A stretch of DNA of 64,000 bases from Variovorax paradoxus (GTDB taxonomy: Bacteria; Pseudomonadota; Gammaproteobacteria; Burkholderiales; Burkholderiaceae_C), in assembly GCF_009755665.1 (NCBI RefSeq), contig NZ_CP046622.1, positions 1,798,001 to 1,862,000 of the forward strand. Direction: 5' to 3'. The notes under the pieces were generated by a model, which saw only the letters and a list, made by a program, of their open reading frames with translations, did not search any database and had not been told where the DNA came from. This document shows, piece by piece, positions 11,401-19,848 of this stretch. Numbering within the stretch: the first letter of the stretch is position 1; each line of letters begins with the position of its first letter. Both the position numbers and the translations under genes were made by a program.

Positions 11401-14400
11401 CGGTGCTGGGCGAACCCCGCATCACGCTGCGCAAGACCAAGACCAACATCACCGGCACCCACACCTTCGGCTTCGCGCTGACCGGCGTGACCAATCCGAC
11501 GGACAGCATCGCGGTGACCGCATTGGCCACGCCGCAGGCCTCCGCCACCGTGCACGTGGGCAAGCCAGGCGTCGAGGCCACCGCGCAGGAGTCGAGCGTG
11601 CCCGCGGGCTGGCCGGCCAACCCGGTGTCGGTGTCCTGCCTGGATTCCGCAGCCGCGACGAGCGGCAACCCGACGACGCAGCTGGCCATGCTCAACGGCA
11701 ACACCGCAACCCTGCCCGCGAGCGTGATGCGGCCCGCGGCGGCCATTGCCTGTACCTTCACCAACACGGCCACCGCGCGCGTCGCGGTGAACAAGACCGC
11801 ATCGGCGACCGCGGGAGCCGGCGGCAGCATCGTCTACGGGCTGAGCTTTGCCAACACCGGCCCGGTGGCCACCGGCACGACGCTGGTGGTGAGCGAGCAA
11901 TTGCCGCCGGGCGTGGTGGCCAACTCGGTGGTGCCGGGCACGGGTGTCACGTCGGTGAGCTGCGGCGCGCTGCCGAGCGCTCCCGGTGCGCTGCTCAACT
12001 GCACCATGACGCTGCCCGCGGGCGGCATTCCGGCAACCACGGGCGTGCGCGGCTTCACGCTGAACGCGACCGCGCCGATCGTCGACACAGGTACCGTGCT
12101 GACCAACTACGCCAGCACCAACGTGAGCGGCGCGGGCCTGCCGGTCATGGCCGCCGGCGCCGGCTGCTTCTCCAGCAGCACGGTGAGCTGCGCCAACGCA
12201 CAGACCGCCATCGTGGTCGGCCCCGCGGCCGGCAGCCAGTCGGGCGTGCGAGTGGTTACCGACAACCAACTGGCCAACGGCACCGCGCAGGACGTGCTCG
12301 AAGCGTTCATTCGCGACGAGTCCGGCAATCCGGTGCAGGCCGGCACGGTGGTGACCTTCGGCGCCACGCCGAACGTCGCGTTCAACGGCGGCGCGGTCGG
12401 TGCGGCCGGCAGCTGCACCACCACGGCGGCGGGCCTCTGCCAGGTAAGGGCAACCAGCACCGTGGCTGCGGTCTACAGCACCACGCAAGTCACGGTGGGC
12501 GGCGCCGTCCTGAGCGGCAACTTCAGCGTCGGCGAAGACAGCTACCTGCCGAGTCCGCAGCCCTACCGGTTTGGCAGCCGGCCGACCGTGACCATCCGCA
12601 AGACCTCGCTCGGCGGAGTTGGCACCTTCAGCTTCACCGGAAGCAATGGCCTGGCGGCGCGGAACATCACCACCACCGTGGCCGGCACGCCGGTCGCGAC
12701 GGCGGTGCAGACGCTCACAGCGGCGAATATCGCCACCACCATCACCGAAGGCGCGCCGCCGGCCGGCTATGCGCTGATCGATGCCTCGTGCACTGGCCTG
12801 GGCGCCGGCGGATCGGCCTCGCGCAACGGACGCATCCTCACGCTCGATGCGGCGGCCACCGCGCCCGGCAGCAACATCGTCTGTACCTTTACCAACGCAT
12901 TCGACGCGAACCCGCCGCCGCCGCCCGTTGCGCCGACGGTGATGTGCTCGACCAACGCCGCGATCTTCAACACCGGCTTCGACGGCCCCGTCGGCCCGCC
13001 GCTGACCACCGGGCGCGATCCGGTGTGGGAGTCGGGCGTTGGCACCGCCACCGGCGGGCCCGGCAGCGTTGCCACGTGGGCGCGTTCGTATATCGGGAAC
13101 AAGGCGCCGGCCGCCTGGATCGCGTCTCCCTTCGGCAATGCGAACTGGATCTCGCAGTACCCGACGAACCATACAGGCAGTGTTGACGTCTACCACCGGT
13201 TCACCTTCAACATGGCGCCGTCGGTCAATCCGGCGAGCTTCGCGCTGAAGCTGGACTTCTATTCCGACAACTCGGTGGCGGGGGTGTACATCAACGGGGT
13301 TCTGCAGAGCCTTCCGGGCGTGCCGCAGGGGGGTGCCACGCCCTACGCCTACGGAGGTTTCCAGGCAGGCACCGGAGCCAGCACCACGCTGGTCAACAAC
13401 TGGCAGTCGGGTTCGAACACGGTGGTTGTCCACGTCAAGAGCGGCGCCCCCGCGCAAGGCTTCCTGGCCCAGGCCACCACCAGCGCGCTGTGCGCGCCCG
13501 CGACGGTCAACCTGCAGAAGAACACCCTCAACGGTGCCGGCGGTCCCTTCACCTTCAACCTGACCAACACCACGCAAGCCAGCGGCACGGTCAGCACCGT
13601 CGCCGCCGGCACACCGGCGCAGGTGGACGGCAACACGGCCGCGGCGGGCGTACAGACCTTCAGCGCCAGTGCGAGCAACAGGGTCATCAGCATCACCGAA
13701 CCCGCGGTGCCCGGCTGGCACCTGACCGGTGCAAGCTGCACCGACGCCGGAGCACCGGTCGGCAGCCTCGGCACCGGAGCGAGCGGGCGCACCTACACCA
13801 TTCCCGCCACCAGCGTGCAGCTGGGCAAGTCGCTGCAATGCGTGTTCACGAATTCCGCCTCGGCCACAGTGACCATCCGCAAGGTGTCGTTGGGCGCGAC
13901 CGGAACCTTCGGCTTCAGCGGAGACAACGGCCTGACGCCGCAGAGCCTCACCACCACCGTGCTCGGCACGCCGGTGGCGGGCGCCATCCAGACAGTGGCG
14001 GTGCCGAGCACGGCGACGACCATCACCGAAGACCCGCTGCCTACCGACTACGCACTGACCGGCATCAGCTGTACCGGCCTGGGCGCGGGCGGCACGGCCA
14101 CGCCCGACCTGCCGAACCGCAGGGTGACGCTGGATGCGGCCGCCACGGCGCCGGGCAGCAACATTGCGTGTACCTTCACCAACACCTACACGCCGCCGTA
14201 TCCGCGGGTGCAGATCGTCAAGACCACGATCGGCGGCACCGGCAGCAACCTGTTCCGCTTTGCGCTCAGCGGCCTTTCGGTGGCAAGCGACAGCATCACG
14301 GTGGTGGGTGAGGACAGCGTGGAGGGCGCAGCCACTATCACGGGCACGGCCGGTGTCGGTGTCACGATCAGCGAAACCTCGCCGCAGGGCTGGCCGGCCA

Positions 14401-15725
14401 ACCCGGTGAGCGCCAGCTGCGTGGACTTGAACAGTGCCACCCCGGCCGCCACGTTCGGCACGCTGACGGGCAATCAACTGGCCATTCCAGCGGCCCACAT
14501 GGTCGCTGGGGCGGCCATCACCTGCACGTTCGTGAACGGCTATCCCAAGAACGTGACGGGCCGCGTGTTCCTCGACAACGGCACGGCGGGCGGCATTGCG
14601 AACGACGGCCTCATCAATGGCGGCGAGACCGGGCTGAGCGGCATCGGCATGCGGCTGACCGACTGCGCAGCAACCACCTTCTCGACCGCCGTCACCGACG
14701 GCACCGGCAAGTACGCGCTGGCGGTGCCCTTCACCATCGGCACGGGTGACGCGCTGTGCGTGGAAGAAACCAACACGGTGTCGCGCATCTCCACCGGCGC
14801 CTCGCTGGGCGTCGTGCAGTTGCCCTCGGGCCAGGCCGTGACCAACACAGGCACCGCCTACACCTACACCCGCGAAGGCACGCCGGACCGCATCGCCTTC
14901 ACCTGGAACAGCAGCGGCCACGCGGATCTGAACTTCGGCGACGTCGACCGCAACACGCTTGCCACCGATGGCGCCAAGAACGGCCTTCCGGGCAGCACGG
15001 TGAGCTATCCGCACACCTTTACCGCGCGCACCGGCGGCGAAGTGAGCTTCGACATCTCGAGCTCCGTGGACACGCCGGTGCTCAGCGGCTGGAGCGGCAA
15101 GATCTTTGCCGACACCGGCTGCACCGGCGCACTGCAGGCGGGCGCGGCGCTGCTCTACCCGCCGGCCATGCCGGTGACGGTGACCGCCGGGCAAAACGTG
15201 TGCATCGTCATGCAGGAGTTCATTCCCGCCAACGCGATGAGCGGCAACAGCAACACCAGCACCGTGCAGGCCAGCTTCGTCTTCACCAACGCCAGCCCGG
15301 GCCTGAACGCCACCTACACGGTGGGCGACATCACCACCGTGTCGACCAGCGCGCTGGAGCTCCGGAAGGAAGTGCGCAACGTGACGCAGGGCGGCAGCTT
15401 CGGCATCAACAACCAGGCCAAGCCCGGCGAGACGCTGGAGTACCGCATCACCTACACCAACAACGGCACCACCCCGATCAGCGGCTTGACGGTCAACGAC
15501 ACGACGCCGCAGTACACCGCCTTTGCCGGCGCGCAGGCGGACACCACGCCCGCCACGCTCGCAAGCTGCCAGAAGCAAACGCCCGCCAATCCGCCCCCGG
15601 CGGCTGCCGTGGATTGCGCCGCCGCGCAAACGGAGGGCGGAACGGGCGCGCTGAGCTGGAAATTCACAGGCCCGCTGGACCCCGGCGCCTCCGGAACGGT
15701 CCTCTTCACAGTCAAGGTGAACTGA
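8481..15725 (+). CDS. Giant secreted repeat protein: prealbumin-like/DUF11/SdrD_B modules
   Basis: 2414 residues; ATG overlaps the preceding stop by 4 nt, so it is translationally coupled to the barrel protein. Signal peptide about 1-37 (WWWLLCGAWLVAVPLSGHAQ). The unusual N-terminal region (about 38-380) contains several Cys and matches no family I recognise. From about 519 a module of roughly 110 residues recurs: FSFTG.NGF, then ITE..PP.GY.L, then SCTG.G.GGTAT, then NAAATA.GSNIACTFTN. This resembles SpaA/prealbumin-like folds. Interspersed are DUF11 modules (about 853-985, 1097-1250, 2290-2414), an invasin-type Ig module (about 1249-1365), a jelly-roll-like domain (about 1484-1673) and an SdrD_B module (from about 2022). 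No C-terminal anchor is visible; it stops at GTVLFTVKVN. Probably a long surface fibre or matrix protein (inference). Confidence 0.85.
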   Translation: MNMQRLKNTLGSIAGTAWWWLLCGAWLVAVPLSGHAQQVLGPQTGTLINGTVVGVNAGGSWRTSCITGFPTGLTMWERYHSAVVNGTFANLTGGLRAYELRCSPFTVTEGAAAATITWRAPAQRGATGRPIEGMTRRGPQACPAGTVIAVMGGVDRMFNGSSANIYPTQLTFTCRPVTVVAGDWFRVAATGGASYTLGITTNDGGTGPGSAVPGPVRAPRTVCPYSATNTCNGLEDLGGGELIDGFSGVRSEFPDARVSQRISFVNYAWSQALGPSTNTATWRPTAGRLPFYPPTVANNTARYQDNYETYVAGGSSYSGSAVPPSGVSVYNFVRTGTCATAHTLATQEDYTCTNIITGRPDLQVRVTVPPDAWTSHGQERNVRLTAKNFGPGRTTATDNSTAMLVLPAGWNTGTLPANCTKAGSPVAVTCQLNPTPLAGSSGPGMTDGGEANFDIPVFPQPTVAAGSYPVVNGARVCVQAASPGNPHYCTVPNDATANNDDGIAVDETDTIVLAYLTPPLMPARVTTTVVSNGGVGSFAFTGTNDAAPVSPIVTTVAGQGESGPTRELAVTRSDTFLQQAVPPAGFALRAISCTGMATGGTATYDLALRRVTLNAAATDYGANIACTFTNIRVVVTVSKVTEGGTGSFSFTGSNGFAAQSITTSAANTPEEGDPSGLTTVGAATTITEGVPPVGWRLKGIACTGMGAGGTATVNLAARAVTLNAAATAAGSNIACTFTNTKLPTMTVSKVSIGGTDSFAFTGTNGFTATNVTTEDDGVAIAAAEQVLTAANTATSITESVPPVPYALTGISCTGMGPGGTATPNLATRTIALNAAATAPGSDINCTFTNTVQPQLKLVKTAGAASFAVGVPSSYTLTLNNIGPVATTAAATISDTVPATLALGAMPAGCSASGQVVSCTVPAGLAATTGTAEFVIPVTPLPGASPSVANTATATGGGDPLCNATGNCTSSVTTPVLGEPRITLRKTKTNITGTHTFGFALTGVTNPTDSIAVTALATPQASATVHVGKPGVEATAQESSVPAGWPANPVSVSCLDSAAATSGNPTTQLAMLNGNTATLPASVMRPAAAIACTFTNTATARVAVNKTASATAGAGGSIVYGLSFANTGPVATGTTLVVSEQLPPGVVANSVVPGTGVTSVSCGALPSAPGALLNCTMTLPAGGIPATTGVRGFTLNATAPIVDTGTVLTNYASTNVSGAGLPVMAAGAGCFSSSTVSCANAQTAIVVGPAAGSQSGVRVVTDNQLANGTAQDVLEAFIRDESGNPVQAGTVVTFGATPNVAFNGGAVGAAGSCTTTAAGLCQVRATSTVAAVYSTTQVTVGGAVLSGNFSVGEDSYLPSPQPYRFGSRPTVTIRKTSLGGVGTFSFTGSNGLAARNITTTVAGTPVATAVQTLTAANIATTITEGAPPAGYALIDASCTGLGAGGSASRNGRILTLDAAATAPGSNIVCTFTNAFDANPPPPPVAPTVMCSTNAAIFNTGFDGPVGPPLTTGRDPVWESGVGTATGGPGSVATWARSYIGNKAPAAWIASPFGNANWISQYPTNHTGSVDVYHRFTFNMAPSVNPASFALKLDFYSDNSVAGVYINGVLQSLPGVPQGGATPYAYGGFQAGTGASTTLVNNWQSGSNTVVVHVKSGAPAQGFLAQATTSALCAPATVNLQKNTLNGAGGPFTFNLTNTTQASGTVSTVAAGTPAQVDGNTAAAGVQTFSASASNRVISITEPAVPGWHLTGASCTDAGAPVGSLGTGASGRTYTIPATSVQLGKSLQCVFTNSASATVTIRKVSLGATGTFGFSGDNGLTPQSLTTTVLGTPVAGAIQTVAVPSTATTITEDPLPTDYALTGISCTGLGAGGTATPDLPNRRVTLDAAATAPGSNIACTFTNTYTPPYPRVQIVKTTIGGTGSNLFRFALSGLSVASDSITVVGEDSVEGAATITGTAGVGVTISETSPQGWPANPVSASCVDLNSATPAATFGTLTGNQLAIPAAHMVAGAAITCTFVNGYPKNVTGRVFLDNGTAGGIANDGLINGGETGLSGIGMRLTDCAATTFSTAVTDGTGKYALAVPFTIGTGDALCVEETNTVSRISTGASLGVVQLPSGQAVTNTGTAYTYTREGTPDRIAFTWNSSGHADLNFGDVDRNTLATDGAKNGLPGSTVSYPHTFTARTGGEVSFDISSSVDTPVLSGWSGKIFADTGCTGALQAGAALLYPPAMPVTVTAGQNVCIVMQEFIPANAMSGNSNTSTVQASFVFTNASPGLNATYTVGDITTVSTSALELRKEVRNVTQGGSFGINNQAKPGETLEYRITYTNNGTTPISGLTVNDTTPQYTAFAGAQADTTPATLASCQKQTPANPPPAAAVDCAAAQTEGGTGALSWKFTGPLDPGASGTVLFTVKVN
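10036..14190 (+). repeat. Recurrent ~330-bp coding repeats inside the 2414-aa gene
   Basis: Clear copies of the prealbumin-like module lie at roughly 10036-10372, 10376-10698, 10700-11029, 12580-12897 and 13860-14185, with diverged copies at about 11420, 13500 and 14200. Each ends in nearly the same DNA, e.g. TTGCCTGTACCTTCACCAAC near 10351 and 11746, with close variants near 10679 and 14166. Identity is high enough at these ends for slippage or recombination to change copy number. Confidence 0.75.
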
Positions 15726-15727
15726 AC

Positions 15728-16633
15728 ATGAGCAGTCCAATTTCAAGTGTCCTGACCATGAACCAGGTGGATGCCCGAAGCGAATTCGCCAAAGGCTCCG
15801 TGCTGGCGGCCGAGGCAGTCAACGACAGCAGCGAGCCGGGTCCCCGGCCGGCCGCGGCATGGCACCGCCGGGCCCTGCACCCGATGATGTTCGCAAGGCC
15901 CGAAGGCGCGCGTATCGCAGTGGTCGACCCTGAGCTGCGCACGCGCGAATACGCACGCCGCGCTGTCAGGAGGTTCGGGCACCAACCCGCGGCCTTTGCG
16001 AGCACCGCGGAGATGGCCGATGCGGGAACCGCATCGCCGTCCAGATTCGACATGGTCTTTCTGGCGGTGGCGAGCGACGCCGAGTCGTCCGTCCTGCAGC
16101 TGCAGCAGGTCAAGGCGCTGGTGGGGCACCAGACGCCGGTGTTGTGCCTTGCTTCGCGCAAGCAGTTGTCGTCGCTTTCGGATCTGCACTGGAACGCGAC
16201 CAACGAAGTGATCGTGAGCCCGACCTCGTTCATCGAGTTCTGCTGCGTGGCGCGCATGTTCATGCGGCGCTTCGGCGTGAGCGTGCCCGACGCCGACCCG
16301 ACGTGGGACTGCTATCGTTTTTCTCTCACGAGCGACGTCGTGGAGGTGTCGGGCGAAAGGGAACATCTGCGTGCAGTCGAGTTCGACCTTGCGCTCGAGC
16401 TTTTCTGCCATGCGGGCCACACGCTCACGCGCGACTGGCTGTATTCGACCGTGTGGGACAAGGGCGAAGACACGCAGTCGCGCTCGCTGGACGTCAGCAT
16501 TTCCCGCCTGCGGCGCACCCTGGACCTGAAGGCCAACGGCTGGGACTTGCGGGCGGTGCAGGGCCTGGGATACCGACTGGAGCGGCTCCACGAAAAAAAG
16601 CGTGCCACTGCCTCGCCAGGCGCGCGCGTGTAG
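15728..16633 (+). CDS. OmpR/PhoB-type regulator with degenerate receiver domain
   Basis: 301 residues, starting 2 nt after the stop of the giant repeat protein (TGAACATG), so almost certainly co-translated. An N-terminal extension of about 60 residues is followed by a receiver-like fold (IAVVDPELRTRE... FDMVFLAVAS... VIVSPTS). At the position of the phospho-acceptor Asp the sequence reads FLAV, and the usual K-P pair reads S-P, so phosphorylation is unlikely. The C-terminal 95 residues are a winged-helix DNA-binding domain (FDLALELFCHAGHTLTRDWL, RSLDVSISRLRRTL, GLGYRLERL). Likely a phosphorylation-independent regulator, perhaps of this surface locus. No partner kinase is adjacent. Confidence 0.88.
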   Translation: MSSPISSVLTMNQVDARSEFAKGSVLAAEAVNDSSEPGPRPAAAWHRRALHPMMFARPEGARIAVVDPELRTREYARRAVRRFGHQPAAFASTAEMADAGTASPSRFDMVFLAVASDAESSVLQLQQVKALVGHQTPVLCLASRKQLSSLSDLHWNATNEVIVSPTSFIEFCCVARMFMRRFGVSVPDADPTWDCYRFSLTSDVVEVSGEREHLRAVEFDLALELFCHAGHTLTRDWLYSTVWDKGEDTQSRSLDVSISRLRRTLDLKANGWDLRAVQGLGYRLERLHEKKRATASPGARV

Positions 16634-16722
16634 AACTTGTCCTGCATCAAACGTGGAAGGCGGATGGCAAGGGGCGTTTTCCCGGCTGTGAAACTGCCGT
16701 TTCCAACAACCTGGAGAGCCCG

Positions 16723-16902
16723 ATGCCGGACGATATGGAGATTCGCGTTCCGCAGAACGACGAGCACATCGACATCACCGACCTGAAAGAGGTCGACTAC
16801 TGGACCAAGTGGTTCGGCGTCAGCGAGACCCGGCTCCGGTTGGCGGTTGCATCCGCGGGCACCTACAAGGACGACCTGCGGGTCTACCTTGGCCTTCCCT
16901 GA
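16723..16902 (+). CDS. DUF3606-family small protein
   Basis: 59 residues (MPDDMEIRVPQNDEHIDITD...), matching the compact DUF3606 pattern: an acidic start, D-x-x-E-V-x-Y-W-x-x-x-F/L, then a helix-turn with A-V-A-x-A-G and R-x-Y-L. The start follows CTGGAGAG at a good distance. Function of the family is unknown. It lies 89 nt after the regulator gene and 46 nt before the cation transporter. Confidence 0.8.
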   Translation: MPDDMEIRVPQNDEHIDITDLKEVDYWTKWFGVSETRLRLAVASAGTYKDDLRVYLGLP

Positions 16903-16948
16903 AAAGCAGCGGGGTCGCGGGCCGGTCTTGGGCCGCACCTCCTGAGGG

Positions 16949-17872
16949 ATGGCTGAATCCAAGGTTGCCATCTACGGCGCGATCGGCGCCAACGTGGCCA
17001 TTGCCGCGACCAAGTTCGTGGTGGCCGGAATCACCGGCAGTTCGGCCATGCTGTCGGAAGGCATCCACTCCGCGGTCGACACCTTCAACGGCGTATTGCT
17101 GCTGGTGGGAATCAGGCTGAGCCAGCGGCCCGCAACGCCCGAGCATCCGTTCGGCCATGGCAAGGAGCTCTACTTCTGGAGCCTGATCGTCGCAGTGCTC
17201 ATCTTCGGGCTGGGCGGCGGCGTGTCTTTCTACGAAGGCATCCAGCACATCCGCAACCCGGAGCCGATGCGCGATGCGACCTGGAACTACGTCGTGCTGG
17301 CCCTGGCCTTCATCTTCGAAGGCACGAGCTTTCTCATTGCGTTGCGGCAATTCCGGGCCCAGGCGCAGGGTGTGCCTTTCTGGCGTGCGCTCGGGCAAAG
17401 CAAGGACCCGACCACCTATACCGTGCTGGCCGAAGATTCCGCGGCGCTCATCGGCCTGGCGGTGGCCGCGCTGGGCATCTACCTGAGCCACCGCTTCGGC
17501 CTGCCTGAGCTCGACGGCGCGGCCTCGGTGGTGATCGGCCTGCTGCTGGCCGGCGTGGCGGTGCTGCTGATCGGCCAGGCGCGCGGGCTTCTCATCGGCG
17601 AGGGCATTCGCCCCGAAACCGCGAGGGCCATCCGCAGCCTGGCCATGGAGCAGCCCAGCGTCAGCGATGTCGGCCATGTGCTGTCGATGTACATCGGCCC
17701 CGATGAGGTGCTGGCCATCGTCGACGTGAACTTCAAGGAGGGCACGGCCACGGGAGAAGCAGCCGATGCCGTCTCGGCCATCGAAGGGCAGGTGCGCGCG
17801 CGTTTTCCCATGATCCGCCGGCTTTTCATCGAAGCGAGCGAAGCGCCGGTAGAAAACGCCGCACGCGCCTGA
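16949..17872 (+). CDS. Cation diffusion facilitator family transporter
   Basis: 307 residues with the CDF layout: about six membrane helices and a cytoplasmic C-terminal domain (about 210-300). TM2 carries the metal-site pattern H-x-x-x-D (EGIHSAVDTFN), the loop after it has HPFGHGKELY, and the matching TM5 site reads EDSAALIG instead of H/D-x-x-x-D, as in a divergent CDF subgroup. Family members export Zn, Fe, Mn, Co or Cd by proton antiport; the substrate cannot be told here. GAGGG precedes the ATG. Confidence 0.88.
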   Translation: MAESKVAIYGAIGANVAIAATKFVVAGITGSSAMLSEGIHSAVDTFNGVLLLVGIRLSQRPATPEHPFGHGKELYFWSLIVAVLIFGLGGGVSFYEGIQHIRNPEPMRDATWNYVVLALAFIFEGTSFLIALRQFRAQAQGVPFWRALGQSKDPTTYTVLAEDSAALIGLAVAALGIYLSHRFGLPELDGAASVVIGLLLAGVAVLLIGQARGLLIGEGIRPETARAIRSLAMEQPSVSDVGHVLSMYIGPDEVLAIVDVNFKEGTATGEAADAVSAIEGQVRARFPMIRRLFIEASEAPVENAARA

Positions 17873-17980
17873 GGCGCCGGGCCGCATCGTCGGCCTTGGC
17901 TGACCCGCGCTCACGTCTTTGCCTGAGCGCTCCGGCGCTGCGCCTGCGCCACTGTCGGGCCTTACTCAGGAGATAGCCGC

Positions 17981-18169
17981 ATGAACACGCCTACACCGCC
18001 GCCGGCCTCGCGCCCGAAACGCTCGCCCGACGAACCCGAGATCACGCAGGAAGAATCCGTGCCCACCGACGGCAGCGACACCGAGGGTGAGGAAATGATG
18101 AAGAAGGTCGAGAACAAGAAGCTCGAAGACCCGGGTTCGGCCGAGCACAAGACGCCGGAAAAGTCTTGA
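17981..18169 (+). CDS. Small charged hypothetical protein
   Basis: 62 residues, Pro-rich start and then strongly charged (MNTPTPPPASRPKRSPDEPE... EEMMKKVENKKLEDPG). Probably disordered. A good ribosome site (CAGGAGA, 9 nt spacing) supports the plus-strand frame over the overlapping minus-strand frames. No family recognised. Confidence 0.6.
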   Translation: MNTPTPPPASRPKRSPDEPEITQEESVPTDGSDTEGEEMMKKVENKKLEDPGSAEHKTPEKS

Positions 18170-18351
18170 GCGGCGGGAGCTTTGTCCTCTCGCGAAAAAG
18201 GCGCCGCCCTACAGGTGAGGCTCTGCCCCCTAGCTAAAAATCATTCCTGCGGGCATCGATTGCCCGGCCTGCGGAGTCGTTTTCCCGCAGGCAGATCGCA
18301 AACAGACAACAGCGTAAAGAAGGACCGTCTGTCCATACGATGGAGGAAAAA

Positions 18352-19848
18352 ATGAAGATCGACGCCGCGATGGGGGCAACGCAGGAACGCCTGATCAAGA
18401 TCGGCGTGCCCGGCCTCGACGATGTTCTCGGAGGCGGCCTCACGGCCAATCGCCTTTACCTGGTCGAAGGCACGCCGGGCGCGGGCAAGACCACCATTGC
18501 GCTCCAGTTCCTGATCGAAGGGGCCAAGCGCGGCGAATCGGTGTTGTATGTCACCCTATCGGAAACGGGGCACGAACTGAGGGGCGTTGCGGATTCGCAT
18601 GGATGGGACTTGAGCGGCATCGAGGTGCGCGAAATGCTCCCTTCGGAAACCGCGCTGGAGCCCGACGAGCAGTACACGATGTTCCATCCCTCGGAGGTCG
18701 AGCTCAGCGAAACCACGTTGCGGATCCTGTCGGATGTCGATGTGATCAAGCCCTCGCGGGTCGTGTTCGATTCGCTCTCGGAGCTGCGCCTGCTGGCGGG
18801 CAGTTCGCTGCGCTACAGGCGGCAGATCCTGGCGCTCAAGCAGTTCTTCGCGGGCCGCCAGTGCACCGTGCTGCTGCTCGACGACATGACCGCCATGAAG
18901 CACGACCTGCAAGTGCAGAGCATTGCCCATGCCGTGCTGCGGCTGGAGCAGATCAGCTCCGACTACGGCGCGGCGCGGCGCCGCCTGGTCGTCAGCAAAT
19001 ACCGCGGCCAGCAGTTTCGCGGCGGCTATCACGACTACCGCATCGAGCGCGGCGGCCTGCGCGTGTTTCCGCGCCTGGTGGCGGCCGAGCATTCGGCCGC
19101 GCTCACGCAGGTGCGGATTCCAAGCGGCATCGAGTCGCTCGACGCCCTGCTGGGCGGCGGCATCGAAAGGGGAACGAGCACGCTGTTCGTCGGCGCGCCG
19201 GGCACCGGCAAGTCGACCGTGGCGGTGCAGTTCGCGCTTGCCGCCGCACAGCGCGGCGAGTGCGCGGCGCTCTTCGTCTTCGACGAGAGCATTCATACCT
19301 TGCGCACGCGCTGCGAAAGCATGGGGATGGACCTGGGGGCCCACATCGATGCCGGCCGCGTCCAGGTGCGGCAGGTCGACCCCGCCGAGCTGTCGCCCGG
19401 CGAGTTCGTGCACCTGATCCGGCTGGCGGTGGTGGAGTCCGGTGCGGCGGTGGTGGTGATCGACAGCCTGAACGGCTATCTCAACGCCATGCCCGACGAG
19501 CGGTTTCTGATTGCGCAGCTGCATGAACTGCTCTCCTACCTGGGGCAGGCGGGCGTGGCCACGCTGCTGGTGGGGGCGCAGCACGGCCTCATCGGCATGC
19601 AGATGCAGACACCCGTGGATGCGAGCTACCTGGCCGACGCAGTGGTGCTGCTTCGCTATTTCGAGCTCGACGGCGAAGTGCGGCAGGCGATCTCGGTGCT
19701 GAAGAAGCGCGGCGGGGCGCACGAGCGGACCATCCGCGATTTCTCGATGACTGCCACGGGCCTGAAGATCGGCGAGCCGCTGCGTAACTTCCGGGGCATC
19801 CTGTCGGGCATTCCGATTCCCATCGACGGCGTGCAGCCCCAATCGTGA
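18352..19848 (+). CDS. KaiC-like double RecA-type ATPase
   Basis: 498 residues from ATG 18352, chosen because GGAGG (18342-18346) sits 5 nt before it; ATG 18340 would swallow this site. Two tandem KaiC domains: the first with Walker A GTPGAGKTT (about residue 40) and Walker B VVFDSLSEL, the second with Walker A GAPGTGKST (about 281) and Walker B VVVIDSLNGYL, ending in the family signature KKRGGAHERTIRDF. Typical KaiC length. Such proteins form ATPase hexamers; outside cyanobacteria they act in signalling with histidine kinases. No kaiA/kaiB is present. The stop overlaps the start of the kinase gene (GTGA), so the two are expected to work together. Confidence 0.9.
   Translation: MKIDAAMGATQERLIKIGVPGLDDVLGGGLTANRLYLVEGTPGAGKTTIALQFLIEGAKRGESVLYVTLSETGHELRGVADSHGWDLSGIEVREMLPSETALEPDEQYTMFHPSEVELSETTLRILSDVDVIKPSRVVFDSLSELRLLAGSSLRYRRQILALKQFFAGRQCTVLLLDDMTAMKHDLQVQSIAHAVLRLEQISSDYGAARRRLVVSKYRGQQFRGGYHDYRIERGGLRVFPRLVAAEHSAALTQVRIPSGIESLDALLGGGIERGTSTLFVGAPGTGKSTVAVQFALAAAQRGECAALFVFDESIHTLRTRCESMGMDLGAHIDAGRVQVRQVDPAELSPGEFVHLIRLAVVESGAAVVVIDSLNGYLNAMPDERFLIAQLHELLSYLGQAGVATLLVGAQHGLIGMQMQTPVDASYLADAVVLLRYFELDGEVRQAISVLKKRGGAHERTIRDFSMTATGLKIGEPLRNFRGILSGIPIPIDGVQPQS

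Noticed and set aside
11043..15746. 1567-codon minus-strand frame opposite the 2414-aa gene
   Set aside because: Same reason; the repeats of the sense gene simply mirror into it.
18352..19848. Complete circadian clock
   Set aside because: Neither kaiA nor kaiB is present, and double KaiC-type ATPases are common outside clocks.
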